Assembly: GCA_947846985.1 (NCBI GenBank)
Contig: CANTUZ010000024.1
Coordinates: 992,001 to 1,056,000, forward strand
Reading direction: 5' to 3'
Length of the DNA: 64,000 nt
DNA from: Fratercula arctica
Lineage: Eukaryota; Chordata; Aves; Charadriiformes; Alcidae
The translations under genes and the position numbers were made by a program. Below, in pieces: positions 1-11,007 of the stretch; position 1 is the first letter of the stretch, and every line of letters begins with the position of its first letter. The notes below the pieces were generated by a model that saw only the letters and a program-made list of their open reading frames with translations, was not told where the DNA came from and made no database searches.

Positions 1-507
1 AACAACCGCATCTCTGCTTAGTTCACCAAGAACCTCAGAGCAGCAGCCATGTCTCTGGCCATTTAACACAGGTGACCTGTCCCCCTGCTCAGTGATATGA
101 TTTTATACAAAGAAGTGAAACTCAGAGCCCTGGAGATGCAGGAGACTGCAGTGATCAGCCCATGGCTGCTCAACAGATGCAAAACAAGCCGCCGGTGGAT
201 GCCATCCTTTGGTAGCTGATACTCAATACCCAATGGTTATCCACAAGGATTCTTATCAGTTGGAAAAAAAACCATGAGGGTTGACAAGGGTTTGTGGGTC
301 TAAAGAGTCAGCAAGCCACTGTCTGGAGCCTCAGAAAGTCTCAACGTAACATGGCTTTCACCTGTGGAGAGGTGAAATTACCAGCCAGGGAGCTGAGTTG
401 AAACTGTCACGAGATAAATAAAGAAAAAAAAAATAATCACCCTGTCTCCCAAGAACAGGGCACAGAAACCCCTACCTACGGAGCTACAAGTGTCTAGAGA
501 GACTTAC

Positions 508-555
508 CTGGTGTCTCCTGCTGTCGGAGGAAGAGGAGAAGGCAGCACTCAGGTT
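508..555 (-). other. Noncoding exon 1 of an EDC gene cut by the left edge
   Basis: On the minus strand a TATA box (578-585) is followed about 30 bases later by a short exon that ends at 508 in ...ACCAG with a strong donor GTAAGTCTCTC (507 downward). This is the same layout and donor context as the two complete minus-strand EDC genes at 5,265 and 14,794. No coding exon is seen between 507 and 1, so the coding exon 2 should lie left of the window. The 5' end of the exon is estimated from the TATA position. The gene's identity cannot be told. Confidence 0.6.
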
Positions 556-577
556 AAAGAGCCTCCCGAATGGGAGG

Positions 578-585
578 CTTTTATA
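578..585 (-). promoter_or_regulatory. TATA box of the truncated left-edge EDC gene
   Basis: The plus strand reads CTTTTATA, so TATAAAAG on the minus strand. About 73 bases further upstream, at 658-668, is ACCTGCTCCAC (plus-strand reading), which is also found at 14,938-14,948 about 71 bases upstream of the EDCRP-like TATA box. Confidence 0.6.
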
Positions 586-3300
586 CGCTTTTAGAAGTCA
601 GCCCTGGGAGCTGATGACAACAGATTAACTTGATGACCAGAATCTTTCACAACCAGAACCTGCTCCACTGACACCTCCGTACACCTGGACTTCAGTCAAG
701 GTCTGTGAGATACCTCCTCTTTCAGATGCGGGGGATTTGTTGTTTTTTTAATGCAAGGCACACCCAATCTGGTAATAACTGGCTAATTGATTAATAATTC
801 ATCTTGTCCCGACCCTGGGCAAAGATCCCACAACTGAACTCAGGTTTGAGAGCTGGTTCAGGTCCACTCTGGAGTGAGAAGATCACGTTTGCATACAGTT
901 TAGGTGTTTCCTGATAGATTTGTTTGTGATCACCAGGACAGATCTCCAGCTGGCGTAAATCAGAGTGGGGTGGGGAGGTCTGGGTGCTGCATCCCAGCTC
1001 CCAGGAAGGGCAGCAGGTCTGTGTTTGGCAGTCTGTGGTTTTGGGTTTTGCTTCTGTCCTTCTCTATTTGCCTTCCTCAAAAGGGAAATGAAGCATTTTA
1101 TATTGCCAAGAAATTAGAAAGCTTTCCCCCTTATTTTTTCTTGCCCTTTCACGTAGCTTTTCACCGAAGCAACTAAAACTTCTTTTTTACAAACACTGGG
1201 TTCAGCTTGCTGAAGTTATGGCAGAATTTCCTTTTTTCCATGGTTGGGTCCGTGTTTCAGGAAAATGTCGATCACCTTGAAATTTTTCCAAGGAAGGAGC
1301 AGAGAAAAAGTTTCAACTGAAACATTGTCTTTAGCTCTAAAGGAGAAGGTAGTTCAGTCCTCCCTTGAGCATTCCTCAATGCTATGCCCTGTGGGGTCAT
1401 ATTCAGCCCTGGGAATTACAGTCCAGTCTCCATTATAGATATGTGATACTGGGAGAGATGATGGACATGGCTTCCACTGGGTGTAGGAGAGCAGAAGGAG
1501 CTGATGGAAAAAAACATCCTCCCATATCTTAACATCCCTCACTCCTTCCTGATTTCCCAGGGTCTTCATGGTTGACGTAGATCAAAGCTCACTAATTTGT
1601 TGTAAATATTCAGGAGAATCTTAGCAATGTGCAGACCCAACCACAGGCGCATAGGAGAGCAGTGTGTCAGGGCTCTTGCAACACATTTTCCTACAGGCAC
1701 AGGAAGCGTGATGAGCACAAACCAACAGGTCCCTTCTGCCACTTCCCCCAGGGTTTCCAGAGCTGCATGCCCTCGTCGATGATTACTGCACCTGGTGCAA
1801 CACTTGCAGCAGAGAGGGAGAGAAGAAAGGAATTTAAATTACTAACATAGCTGATAGAGCTGGACGAAGATGCTTGGAAATCAGTCATAGGTGCCTAACC
1901 TGTGAGATGGACCTCATTAGTAGCTTCATATGACTTCCTGACGAAGACTTTTTCCATGCCTGGAAGTGGGCACTGACGCTACACAGCAAGCAGTTATTAG
2001 CAAGGCAGAATTCATGGCTCAGTCCCCAAATGTTTGCATTCAACAGCAGGAATTAGAGGTTCCTAGCCTTCCCCTCCACTTTCATGCTGTTGAATATCTG
2101 GCCCAGCCCCCCCTGTTTTGTCTATCTGAACCGAAAGGTGTGTTCAGGCATAGAATTTGTTTGCCTTACCGAGACATGTTTTACCTATCATTATCCCTGT
2201 TTGATGGTGTCACCTTTTGGTGTTGACAGAAATAACACAAAAAGGAATCTGTTAAACTCTCTACACCTGCACACAAGGTTTCATTAAAAGCTGATTTGGT
2301 AACAGTGTTTACACACACCTAAATATAACCCTTTTCCTTTCTAGATTAGATGTTCTCCACCCTTGCCATAATGATCCAGTAGGTGGATAGCAATTCTCTG
2401 CATCCCAGACATGGAAATTGTGTGGCCATCACGGAGACAGAGGCAAGCAAGTCACATGCACACTATGGAAGACAATGGGAGCATTATCTCTGAAACTCGG
2501 CATTTAAATGGGTATAACGTCCCTCCAGACAATGGGCCTCCTTCAGTTTCAAAATTATGACTCCAAATAAAGATGTATTTATAAGTGAATTAAAATATTA
2601 TCATACCTGCCAGTCGTTAATGAACCCAAAATGCCAACCACTTCATCAGTCAGTGATGTGACTTCTCCTCCTTGCAGACGGGGAATAGACTGATAACAAG
2701 AGTGAGACCTGCCCAAAGCCACACGAAGTGTCTGCAGCAAACCTGGGCACAAAACTGCAGTCTTGCAGGGCTTGGACCTGTTCCTGAGCCGTAAAAAGAT
2801 TAATCTCCCAAAACCAAATCCCCTACTTTCTATATTTAGTCAGTGAGGAGAATTTATCAAAAATACCATTTTGGCCTCCATCAAAAGTATCATTTTTGTC
2901 TCCATCAGAATGTTTTTAAGAAATAGTTAAAATCCCAGCAAGAATTCCTTCTTTCTTGGGCCTGGGGCTTTCTTCCACTTAAATTTACCTTTTAACAGTT
3001 TCTAAGATTTGCCTCCAAAATTCAGAGGTATAAAGACCAAAATTCTGTCATTTTTAAAGGTGAAAATTAGATTTCTATCATTATTTTCAACTAGGAAAGT
3101 GCTATTTTTTTTAATATCTGTCAGAAAAGTATTGCCGGGATGATGTTTTGTTTATGGCATTAGAAGACATTGCTCCACGTTATAATGTACACTCTCTCTC
3201 TTTACAGCACTGCATTGCAGGCACAAATCCTCCACAACCATAACAGCTTTTAGGAGGAAAACTAAAGGAAAATGTTCTTGGGTCTGAAGACATGGAAATG
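586..3300. other. Intergenic stretch without a supported gene
   Basis: The reading frames here are short, unlinked to splice or promoter signals, and of no recognisable family. The stretch is AT-rich with small homopolymer tracts. It lies between the promoter of the left-edge gene and the 3' end of the 156-residue Cys-rich gene. Confidence 0.6.
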
Positions 3301-3349
3301 GGGAGGTGAAAAAAAGACAGAAGACGCGTTATGCCATCGATGGTCAATT

Positions 3350-3355
3350 TTTATT
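3350..3355 (-). terminator. Polyadenylation signal AATAAA of the Cys-tetrad EDC gene
   Basis: TTTATT on the plus strand, about 410 bases past the stop codon at 3,767. The plus-strand context TTTTTATTGCT is nearly repeated at the EDCRP-like signal (10,640-10,645). Confidence 0.65.
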
Positions 3356-3766
3356 GCTGCAGATAGACATTAAAAGACAAGAGGACATATATATTAAAAG
3401 GCAAGAAGAGAATTAAGGAATAGAAGGGGAAACATCTTCCAACATCAACTGCTTACAGCGCAGCCATTGCCAAATAACTTCCCACAACGCCTAGCAGTAT
3501 AATATTGGCCAACTGCAGTTACCAAGATAAAGGTGTTGAGATAGCAGTAGCAGAAGTATCACAGGAACCAAAGATATAGGCTGGAAATGTTCAGAAAAAG
3601 ATTTTTCAAGACGAAAAGAGCATGGGGTAACCACATCGGGAGAGGTCTCGGTCTGTCGCAGATGGGTCTGTAACCTGGTTTTCATGCCGTGGATACTCAT
3701 GAGCCTGCGGATATTGCAATGCGCCGAAGCATCAGGGCTGCATGCAAGGCTCGTGCGTTGAGGCCA

Positions 3767-4237
3767 TCAGCAGCTGTGAGAGCAGCCGGTGCTGCAGGGC
3801 TCCAGGCACACCGTCTCGCAGGAATCCACGCACTTGGTGGTACAGACCTCCACGCATGGGGGCGGGCAGGGCTCCACGCACTTGGTGCAGCACTGGGTGA
3901 CGCAGGGCTCCACGCACTGAGTTGGGCACTGGGGGGCACATGGCTTTACGCAGACATCAATGCACTTAGGGGGGCAGACCTCCACGCACTGGGTGCTACA
4001 AGGCTCCACGCACTGGGTGCTGCAGGGCTCCACGCACTGGGTGCTGCAGGTGGTGGTGCATTGGGTGGCACAGGGCTCCACGCACTGGGTGCTGCAGGAG
4101 GTGGTGCACTGGGTGGCACAGGGCGTTGGGCAGACCTCCACGCACACCGTCTTGCAGGGCTCCACGCACTTGCCGCATTTCTGCAGACAAATGGGAGGGG
4201 GCAGGCAGGGCTGCTTGCACTGCTCGTAGTAAGACAT
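3767..4237 (-). CDS. Small Cys-rich EDC protein with CxxxC tetrad repeats (156 aa)
   Basis: The whole protein is in one exon. It starts MSYYEQCKQPCLPPP, very like the head of SPRR-type cornified envelope proteins. From residue 17 on, nearly every fourth residue is Cys (39 Cys, 25%), in units such as CVEPC, CSTQC and CVEVC, so the unit is effectively 4 or 8 residues. It ends in GCSHSC. There is no signal peptide or membrane segment. The start is chosen because an acceptor (pyrimidine tract, TTTAG at 4,259-4,260) lies 21 bases upstream of the ATG, matching the EDC plan of a noncoding exon 1 plus one coding exon. The Lys, Gln and Cys content suggests disulfide and transglutaminase cross-linking in cornifying cells; this is inferred from family properties. 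The orthologue name is not certain (EDPCV-type and other bird EDC names are possible), so no symbol is given. Its CTTKCVDSC segment resembles the EDCRP repeat. Confidence 0.85.
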   Translation of the reverse strand: MSYYEQCKQPCLPPPICLQKCGKCVEPCKTVCVEVCPTPCATQCTTSCSTQCVEPCATQCTTTCSTQCVEPCSTQCVEPCSTQCVEVCPPKCIDVCVKPCAPQCPTQCVEPCVTQCCTKCVEPCPPPCVEVCTTKCVDSCETVCLEPCSTGCSHSC

Positions 4238-5264
4238 CCTTCTGAGGGGCTGGTAAAGCTAAAGACAAAGATAAAAAGAGAGATACAAAATCAGGACTCT
4301 CATCCTTTCTTCTTAAGCCACAATTCACGACCCGAGCTCTTGAAACATGTATAGCAGTTAGAGGTTGGACTGAGAAAAGGGTTCTTAGAAAAATTGTACA
4401 TGTGAATGATCTCTGCATTCAGCCATGTGCAACTAACACTGCCAGGTTATTCCTTCGTTCCTTGGGAACCTGCAAGCATCACTGTTAGGAAGACTACAGA
4501 CATAAATTTTACAGCCTGAATTTTATAGAATTGCCCCTGGTTAAACTTTGTAGAAGCCATAACATGAAAATAGTTGACTTCCTTATTTTCTTATTTAAAT
4601 CAGCAGACGTTCCAGGGCCCATCTTTTCCGTATCACTTTTTCAGTTCCTCACACACCACAGAGCACATCCCCCTTTGTGTAGACGTTGAACGGCTAATCC
4701 CCGAGGATAAAGCCCAAAGACCACAAATTCAAACACTATTCCAAATCCTCCAGCTATATATCATGGTACACCATTGGCGTTGTATCAGAGTTAATAGGCT
4801 CATCCTTTCATAAAAGAAGTGTCAGCCCAGACGTCGCAGCTCCCAGTTCCAATTCATTTCTTCATCTTGACTTCTCCCAGGTGTCTCCTGCAGCTTTGCC
4901 CTCGGGTGTTCTGCAGCTTCCTTCTTCCAGATAATGCTTCTTCCCACCCATCTCTTTTGAAGTCCCAAGTCTTACTCTGCAGCATCCACTAATTTATTTA
5001 ATTTCCTGACTTAATGAGGTATGAAAAAATTAATGAAGATAGAATACGAAGGATGAGAGACAGCCACAGTTTCTGAAGAGGTGAGAAGACATTTGCAAGC
5101 TACTTAAGGAAGAGCAAACTCTAAGTAAGAGTTGAACGTTCTCTCCTCCATTCCAGGACGTAAAACACCAGAAGCAAAGCTCTCCTGTGATCAGTTCTTT
5201 TGACCAGAACAACCAAGTAACACAGCCATCACATCATTCCCTGATAAATACAAGAGAGACTTAC

Positions 5265-5309
5265 CAGTTCACCAATGCAGGTGAGTGTGGGAGAAGTCAA
5301 ATGAACTGG
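5265..5309 (-). other. Noncoding exon 1 of the Cys-tetrad EDC gene
   Basis: The exon ends GGTGAACTG at 5,265, followed on the minus strand by donor GTAAGTCTCTC. The intron runs down to the acceptor at 4,259-4,260 (about 1.0 kb). The 5' end is estimated at about 22-30 bases below the TATA box. The exon end and donor closely match those of the EDCRP-like gene. Confidence 0.7.
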
Positions 5310-5330
5310 TGTGAGCATCAAAATGCAAAC

Positions 5331-5340
5331 CTTTTTATAT
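5331..5340 (-). promoter_or_regulatory. TATA box of the Cys-tetrad EDC gene
   Basis: Reads ATATAAAAAG on the minus strand. It sits exactly 16 bases from the TTCCGGAGA motif upstream (5,357-5,365), the same spacing as in the EDCRP-like promoter. Confidence 0.75.
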
Positions 5341-5356
5341 GGCTTGCATGGCGTCA

Positions 5357-5421
5357 TCTCCGGAAACAAGGGAGCCCAGGGGTATGGACACCTGACCACT
5401 AACTACCTGAATAGGCTCCAC
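5357..5421 (-). promoter_or_regulatory. Upstream promoter module shared with the EDCRP-like gene
   Basis: On the plus strand this holds TCTCCGGAA (5,357-5,365), an 11-base gap, CAGGGGTATGGA (5,377-5,388), then AGGCTCCAC (5,413-5,421). The first two elements recur with the same 11-base gap at 14,884-14,892 and 14,904-14,915, and CTCCAC recurs at 14,943-14,948. This suggests a duplicated SEDC promoter. The binding factors are unknown. Confidence 0.6.
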
Positions 5422-5424
5422 CTA

Positions 5425-8400
5425 CACATGCTTTACATATTTGTTTACATCCTAATTTTTGATGGAAACCCTCTTCCAGGAAAAACATGTGATCCTGAGC
5501 AAATTCTGCTTCCACCTAATTTGCGCGTCATGTGGTTCTCAATGGGAATGACACAGTAATTAAAAAAAACCAGGTACTGAATTAATTGCTTTTCAAAAAA
5601 GATTTAATATGCTTGTATATTTTCATTGCCTTATTTCCATAAATGTCTGAATGATACCTTAGGTTTTTTTCAATGCAGTAAGAATGGATAGCTATTATTA
5701 GGGAAGATGGGCAATTGATCTGATTTACTATGGGAAATATCATGTCCTAATTCTCATGGTAAGAAACAGCTAATCCTACAGGGGGCCATCGGCACTTCTA
5801 CAAAATGTTGAGGTATTTTTTCTCTCTAATACCTTTTATAATCATCAAATACACCCATCCCATTCTTCTCCACCGTGTATTAACAACATTCATGCTTGGC
5901 AATGCCAATGGGGACACAACTCCTGTTACCTTGAGGACCTCTTCAAGCCATTCAGGGCAAAGTAAAGGGTTACACATTTTGAAGGCATTTTTCACTGACA
6001 GAGCAGTGTAAAGGGCTTCAGTTTAAGCAGAATTTAGGCCCAGGACTCCATATTAGCATATTGAAGCCTTTTCCTGATCTTGGTATCTCACTCAGCTCCA
6101 CAGCACAGAAAATCTTTATTTCTCTGAGATATTCCAATCATGGAGGTGGAATGTGATCATCAGACTATGCGATCAAATTCCCCAGTGAGATCACTCACAA
6201 AAATGCTAAATGAGCAAAAAAAAAAACCCCAAACCCCAACCTGTTCAGCATGAGCAGTGCATCCTGTTTACGCTGGAAACCAGGAGTCCCGCTGGAGAAT
6301 TGCAGGCATCGGCACTGGTCCCTCTCCCGTGTTTACGTGGGGAAATTCCTGTCCTAAGCCCGCGTGAGCTGACGTGTTTGCGCTGCTCTCGACATCCTCC
6401 CAGCAGCACCACATGGTTCATTCAGCCTTTCCACTCCTCTTCCTTTGCTGGACGGGCTCGGTGCATCATCTGTGGTTTCACCCAGCGAGACCCATATTCT
6501 GCACTGGTGGCTTTTATAGATGATAGGAAGAAATTAGGACGTGTACAGCGTTTGCTTGTGTTAGACAATCTGCTTCAGGGTGAGGAGGAACACCCACGAC
6601 TGCACCAAATAGACCCTGCAGAGTGTAAAATGAACAGAGAGCAACTAGCTCAGATATCACACTAGCTCAGTGTCTAATATTTTGACAGATTAATATCTCT
6701 CCATCTTCTCATCCTAAACCTAACCCTGCTGGGTGATGCTGAGCAAGCAACTGTCCTCCAGTACATTAATGTTCCCCCACAGCCTCCAACACTTATCTCA
6801 CTGAGGAGTTTGTCACAGTCTGGTCTGTACAGTTCTTCGTGCTTTCCTAGGGCTCCAGGCTCACCTCGAAAACCAGTGCTGAGGACCGGTCCTACGTCTC
6901 CCTTTCGATAGTGGGTTATTGTATACCCTATTGTTATATTTGATTAGCAAGAAATTGTAACGACTTCTAAGAGAAATAGACATTTTAGGAGACACAAATT
7001 GAACTGCATTGGTAATATGTGGGAACATCAGCGGGCTGGATTATTATTCTTAATTGACACTTATTTGTGGATCTCTATTATATTTATGAGCAATTTGGTC
7101 ATTTGACTAGTCACATTAACTTCAGTGAGTCAGGACCCCACAGCAACATCCTTTTGTGGCCATCCTCCTTTGGCAAAAGAGCTGAAAAGAAGTGATTTTT
7201 CCAAGTCTGACACTTCTGGGATCTTTTTAATTAAATGGCACGTGTTAAAGTCTCTTGTAGAACCAGAGGCTGGTGTGATGGGTAGTGCTTTAATGAAAAA
7301 AATGCAATAGAACCAAAACCAGAATCAGAAGAGGTTCCTGGAGCCCAGGAGGAGACGGACTCCCCTACCCAGAAGTTTGTCTGGTGCTGCAGAAGAGGAG
7401 CCCCCTGACCGCTGTAATCTGGTGCTCAGCAGAATATTTCTGAAAAATTTAGTAAAAAAAAAAGACATGGTCAACATTTTCGGTTCCAAATAATCCAAGA
7501 GGGACTTCATATTTCACCAAGAGCTACCAAAGATGGAGGTACACCAATAATGGAGCCATTTTCCTACAGCTATAAACAAATTTGCCTGCAGACATGAAAT
7601 GCCGCATGATCACGGGAACATGATTGCTAACATAGATACAAAACGTCAGGATGTGCAGATGTCATGACTTTGGATGGAAACATCTCAAACTGAAATTTTT
7701 CCCTGAGCAACTATTCAGATATGCACCATTGTGGGCTGTTCAGGGAGTGGAGCCAGAGGATGAGGGGCAGCGGTTTTAAACTGGAAGAGGGGAGATTTAG
7801 ATTAGATGTTAGATTAGATTTAGATTAGATATTAGATATTTCCTGTGAGGGTGGTGAGCCCCTGGCCCGGCTTGCCCAGAGAAGCTGTGGCTGCCCCATC
7901 CCTGGAGGGGTTCAAGGCCAGGTTGGACGGGGCTTGGAGCACCCTGGGCTGGTGGGAGGTGTCCCTGCCCAGGGCAGGGGGTGGCACGGGATGATCTTCA
8001 AGGTCCCTTCCAACCCGAACCACTCTATGATTCTATGGTTCAGCTGGATTTATGCTAGAAGAAAAAATAAATTCATTAACAGCTGAACACTTGGCTTTAA
8101 AACTATGATACTTCTGGATTTCTTTGCATCCCCTGGTTAACTAAAAGCCTCCTAAGCAAGCATCTGTGGCATCCAGCACTAGTTGGCATCAGGGATTTCG
8201 TTTCACTTATGTGCAGCATCCCGTAGAGTACACTATACACTACCCACATTTTGGTGACCAAAGCGTTTTCATAGAAATCAAGGATTCTCCCCATATTCTC
8301 GGCATGGCCAGGCCTTCCCAGCCCACTCTCCTGCACTTTGTTGCAATTAAATCTTCAAGGCTGGGGCTTCATTACATCCGACTTTCCCCTCTCGTCATTC

Positions 8401-10630
8401 CCTACCACAACTCCCCGGGGAAGGTGCGAGGGTGTGATCCAGCACCGAGGGCACCTTCCAGTTTGGGCTGGTCTCCAGGCGGGCGGTCGACAGCTCCGGC
8501 AGCTTTGGAAATCGTCGCATAGCTGAGATGCCAGGAGGCTGAGTCTAAAATGTAATTAGCTTCACATGGAAACAAGTGGCTTGTCTAGTCCGTGCCCTAG
8601 GGACTGTTTGATCAAGTAATTAGATCATTACTTCTGGGGCTGGAGGAACCCAAATACGGCACTATCCGCCTCTTTTCCTGTTTACTCAGGAAGGTGAGTG
8701 CTCTGTGAAGAATGATAAGTGAGCATCTGAATGCAATTAAATCTGAAAAAGAGGAACTAGCTGTGGTCATGAAAAAACCCCACGTCTGTTTTATCTTTTG
8801 CCTTCTGACTATTGCAGATATTTGCTTTGACTTCCCAAAATTTTAGAATGGGTATCTAGCTTTCCTTAGGTTTTTTTTTTTTTTTTTTCACATTTCTGAA
8901 TAAAACTGTGTCCTGATCTCTGAGAAATAATTTTTAGAGCTCAAAACAGGTTGCCTGACAGAGCAAGAACTGTGGGCCTACTACATTTGCTTATGCAGAA
9001 TAGCAATTTTGTCCCGAATTGTGTAAACAGTTTCATAGCTGTGGTATAAACACCCAGGTGTTCAGGGAGGAAGGGAGTCTGTTTCTCTTCCTAGGGCACA
9101 ATCCTGTGATGTTCACCTGGAGATGAAACATCTGCTCTCTGCTAATAGTCTCAGCCTTTTCAAATCTGATTTTCTATGTTCATATGAAGGATTAAATTCA
9201 GTGCAAGCATCACGCCATCAGAAGAGTGCTACAGAGAAATAGTCTAAGGGAAAATCTTATCTGAATGCCATTTTTTCCACCTGCAGTTTCTTATTTCCCA
9301 GAACATTGTCCCATTTGATTTAGGAGCAGAAGCCAAGGGAAAGGTTGTTTGCACAGAACCTTTCAGTGAGTTTTAAAGGAGTTTTGGAGTCAAATCGGAC
9401 CTCCGCAGAGAGACAATTAGGAAGCCTCAATTGGTTTGGGATTGCTATTGTGTGGCGTTTGTGCTTAGGTAAGGCGTAGAGCCCTTGCCAAAGTCCAGAC
9501 ACCGCAGTGGCGAGAGCTGTACAACCAGTGGTGAGAGCCAGGGTCTGCCGCAGCCAGTGGAGAGGAGGACGGAAACCGAAGAGCTGTGAGGGTGGAACGA
9601 TTCGCGCGAGGCCGGATCTCCCCAGCCCACGTGCAGCGCCACATCCATTGGGTACGGTTTATCACGCCCCACTATTGGTTGGGCTCCTCTACTAGAAAAA
9701 GCGAGACAGTGATAATTGCAGGTTAGTCACCAGCCACGTGCCCTGGGGCGTCTTTAAAGAAGGAGCCAGTGGGTGCTCGCAGACAGAGCTGCGCCCATGT
9801 CTGCTGCTTCAGCAGCTTCCCCCGCAGTCTGTCTCCCCATCTCTACTCCCTTCAGCGGTTGCGGCTGAGCCCGATTCCACTCTGCACCACCTCTGCACTG
9901 GAAACCAGCAGAGCAATACCCTTGGCACGTGTAACAGGGCGACTTCGAGCCCCTGAGGATGCTGCCCACTCTTGGGCAAGTAAATGTGGTGCTAAGGAGG
10001 AAGCACTGGGATCCTCTTCGCAGGTATTCATGGAGGGTTACCAGAATTGTCCAAGACACCTTGCTAATACTAATATTATTTCCGCAGAACTCAGTGGTGA
10101 GTGAATCCATATCGATCTCTGCAACAGATGAGGCTTGCCCAATTGCCACCAAAGATAAGGAAACAGAAGTCAATTGCAAAAGGCTGAGCTAGGACCTCTT
10201 ACACGTGGGTGACAGTCACGAGGCATGGTCTCCCGACCTGCTCATCTTCCCCTCATTAGTGGCTTATTTACCCATTGCTCGTAATGGAACATTTCATTTC
10301 TGCCAGCAGGATGCAGACACGGCTGGCCCTGAGCTCCTCCAGGTTTAGAGGAGCACTTCAGCAAGTGGTTGGGTTTTCAAAGTCTTTTCGAAACCATGGG
10401 AGAGCAATGCTTCCTCATGGTGTACAGCATCCCCTCCCCCAGCAACGATCTGGGATATCCCAGAGGAGTCCCAGGTCTCCAGCTATTGCCTTAGACCTTC
10501 TCAGGCATTCTAACAGGAGCTGCCACTCTACAGAGATCGGGCTTTTAGGAAGAAATTAAAAGGAGAATGGGTGAGTCTGGGGGAATGCAAAAAGGAAGGA
10601 AACACTTGCAGACAACTGGTGCCTAGATAA
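5425..10630. other. Intergenic stretch without a supported gene
   Basis: No reading frame here has recognisable family similarity or sits behind a TATA-exon-donor signal. It holds one CR1 fragment (7,755-8,037), a poly-T run (8,871-8,889), and short open frames at 6,210-6,665 and 9,754-10,179 whose translations look like noncoding DNA. Confidence 0.55.
7755..8037 (+). mobile_element. CR1 LINE 3' fragment
   Basis: Contains the typical bird CR1 tail: GTGAGCCCCTGGCCCGGCTT, 'CAGAGAAGCTGTGGCTGCCC', 'GGTTCAAGGCCAGGTTGGAC', and the terminal ATGATTCTATG repeat at 8,027-8,037. It is oriented with its 3' end to the right. The 5' edge is approximate. A TAGAT-rich tract (7,797-7,840) looks like a local expansion of the CR1 'GATTTAGATTAGATATTAGG' part. 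Confidence 0.85.
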
Positions 10631-10639
10631 TAATATTTT

Positions 10640-10645
10640 TTTATT
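10640..10645 (-). terminator. Polyadenylation signal AATAAA of the EDCRP-like gene
   Basis: TTTATT on the plus strand, about 360 bases past the stop codon at 11,008. Confidence 0.65.
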
Positions 10646-11007
10646 GCTTCGTACAAGAAAAGGAGAAGATGGCAAGAAAGAATAAATGTAGAAATTCCTC
10701 CATCTACACCAGTGCAAAGAATTACAGAATCTCTCTCCCAGGCAATATTCCTGGGGGCACAAAACAAATTAGTTACATGTTACAAGGAAACCCATTGTGC
10801 TTGAGGTAAATATAGTAGAAATGATGCAGAACATAAGGAAAACCATTTGAGGATTTATGCTTCCTCGGACAGGAAGGGCATTAGGAAAACAAAGATGCAA
10901 GGAAGACCTTGACAAGTTCAGGGATCTGCAAACCGTTTTCATTCTTTAGCCTTTGGAGCCTCCACAGGGCAATCGCCCCCACCACAGGAGCCCTGACATG
11001 CAGCCCC

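Noticed and set aside
3689..4354. 221-codon plus-strand Ala/Leu/Gly-rich frame
   Set aside because: It is antisense to the Cys-tetrad gene, which has splice signals, promoter and SPRR-like head on the minus strand.
6210..6665. 151-codon plus-strand frame
   Set aside because: It begins in an A-rich run and has no splice, promoter or family evidence.
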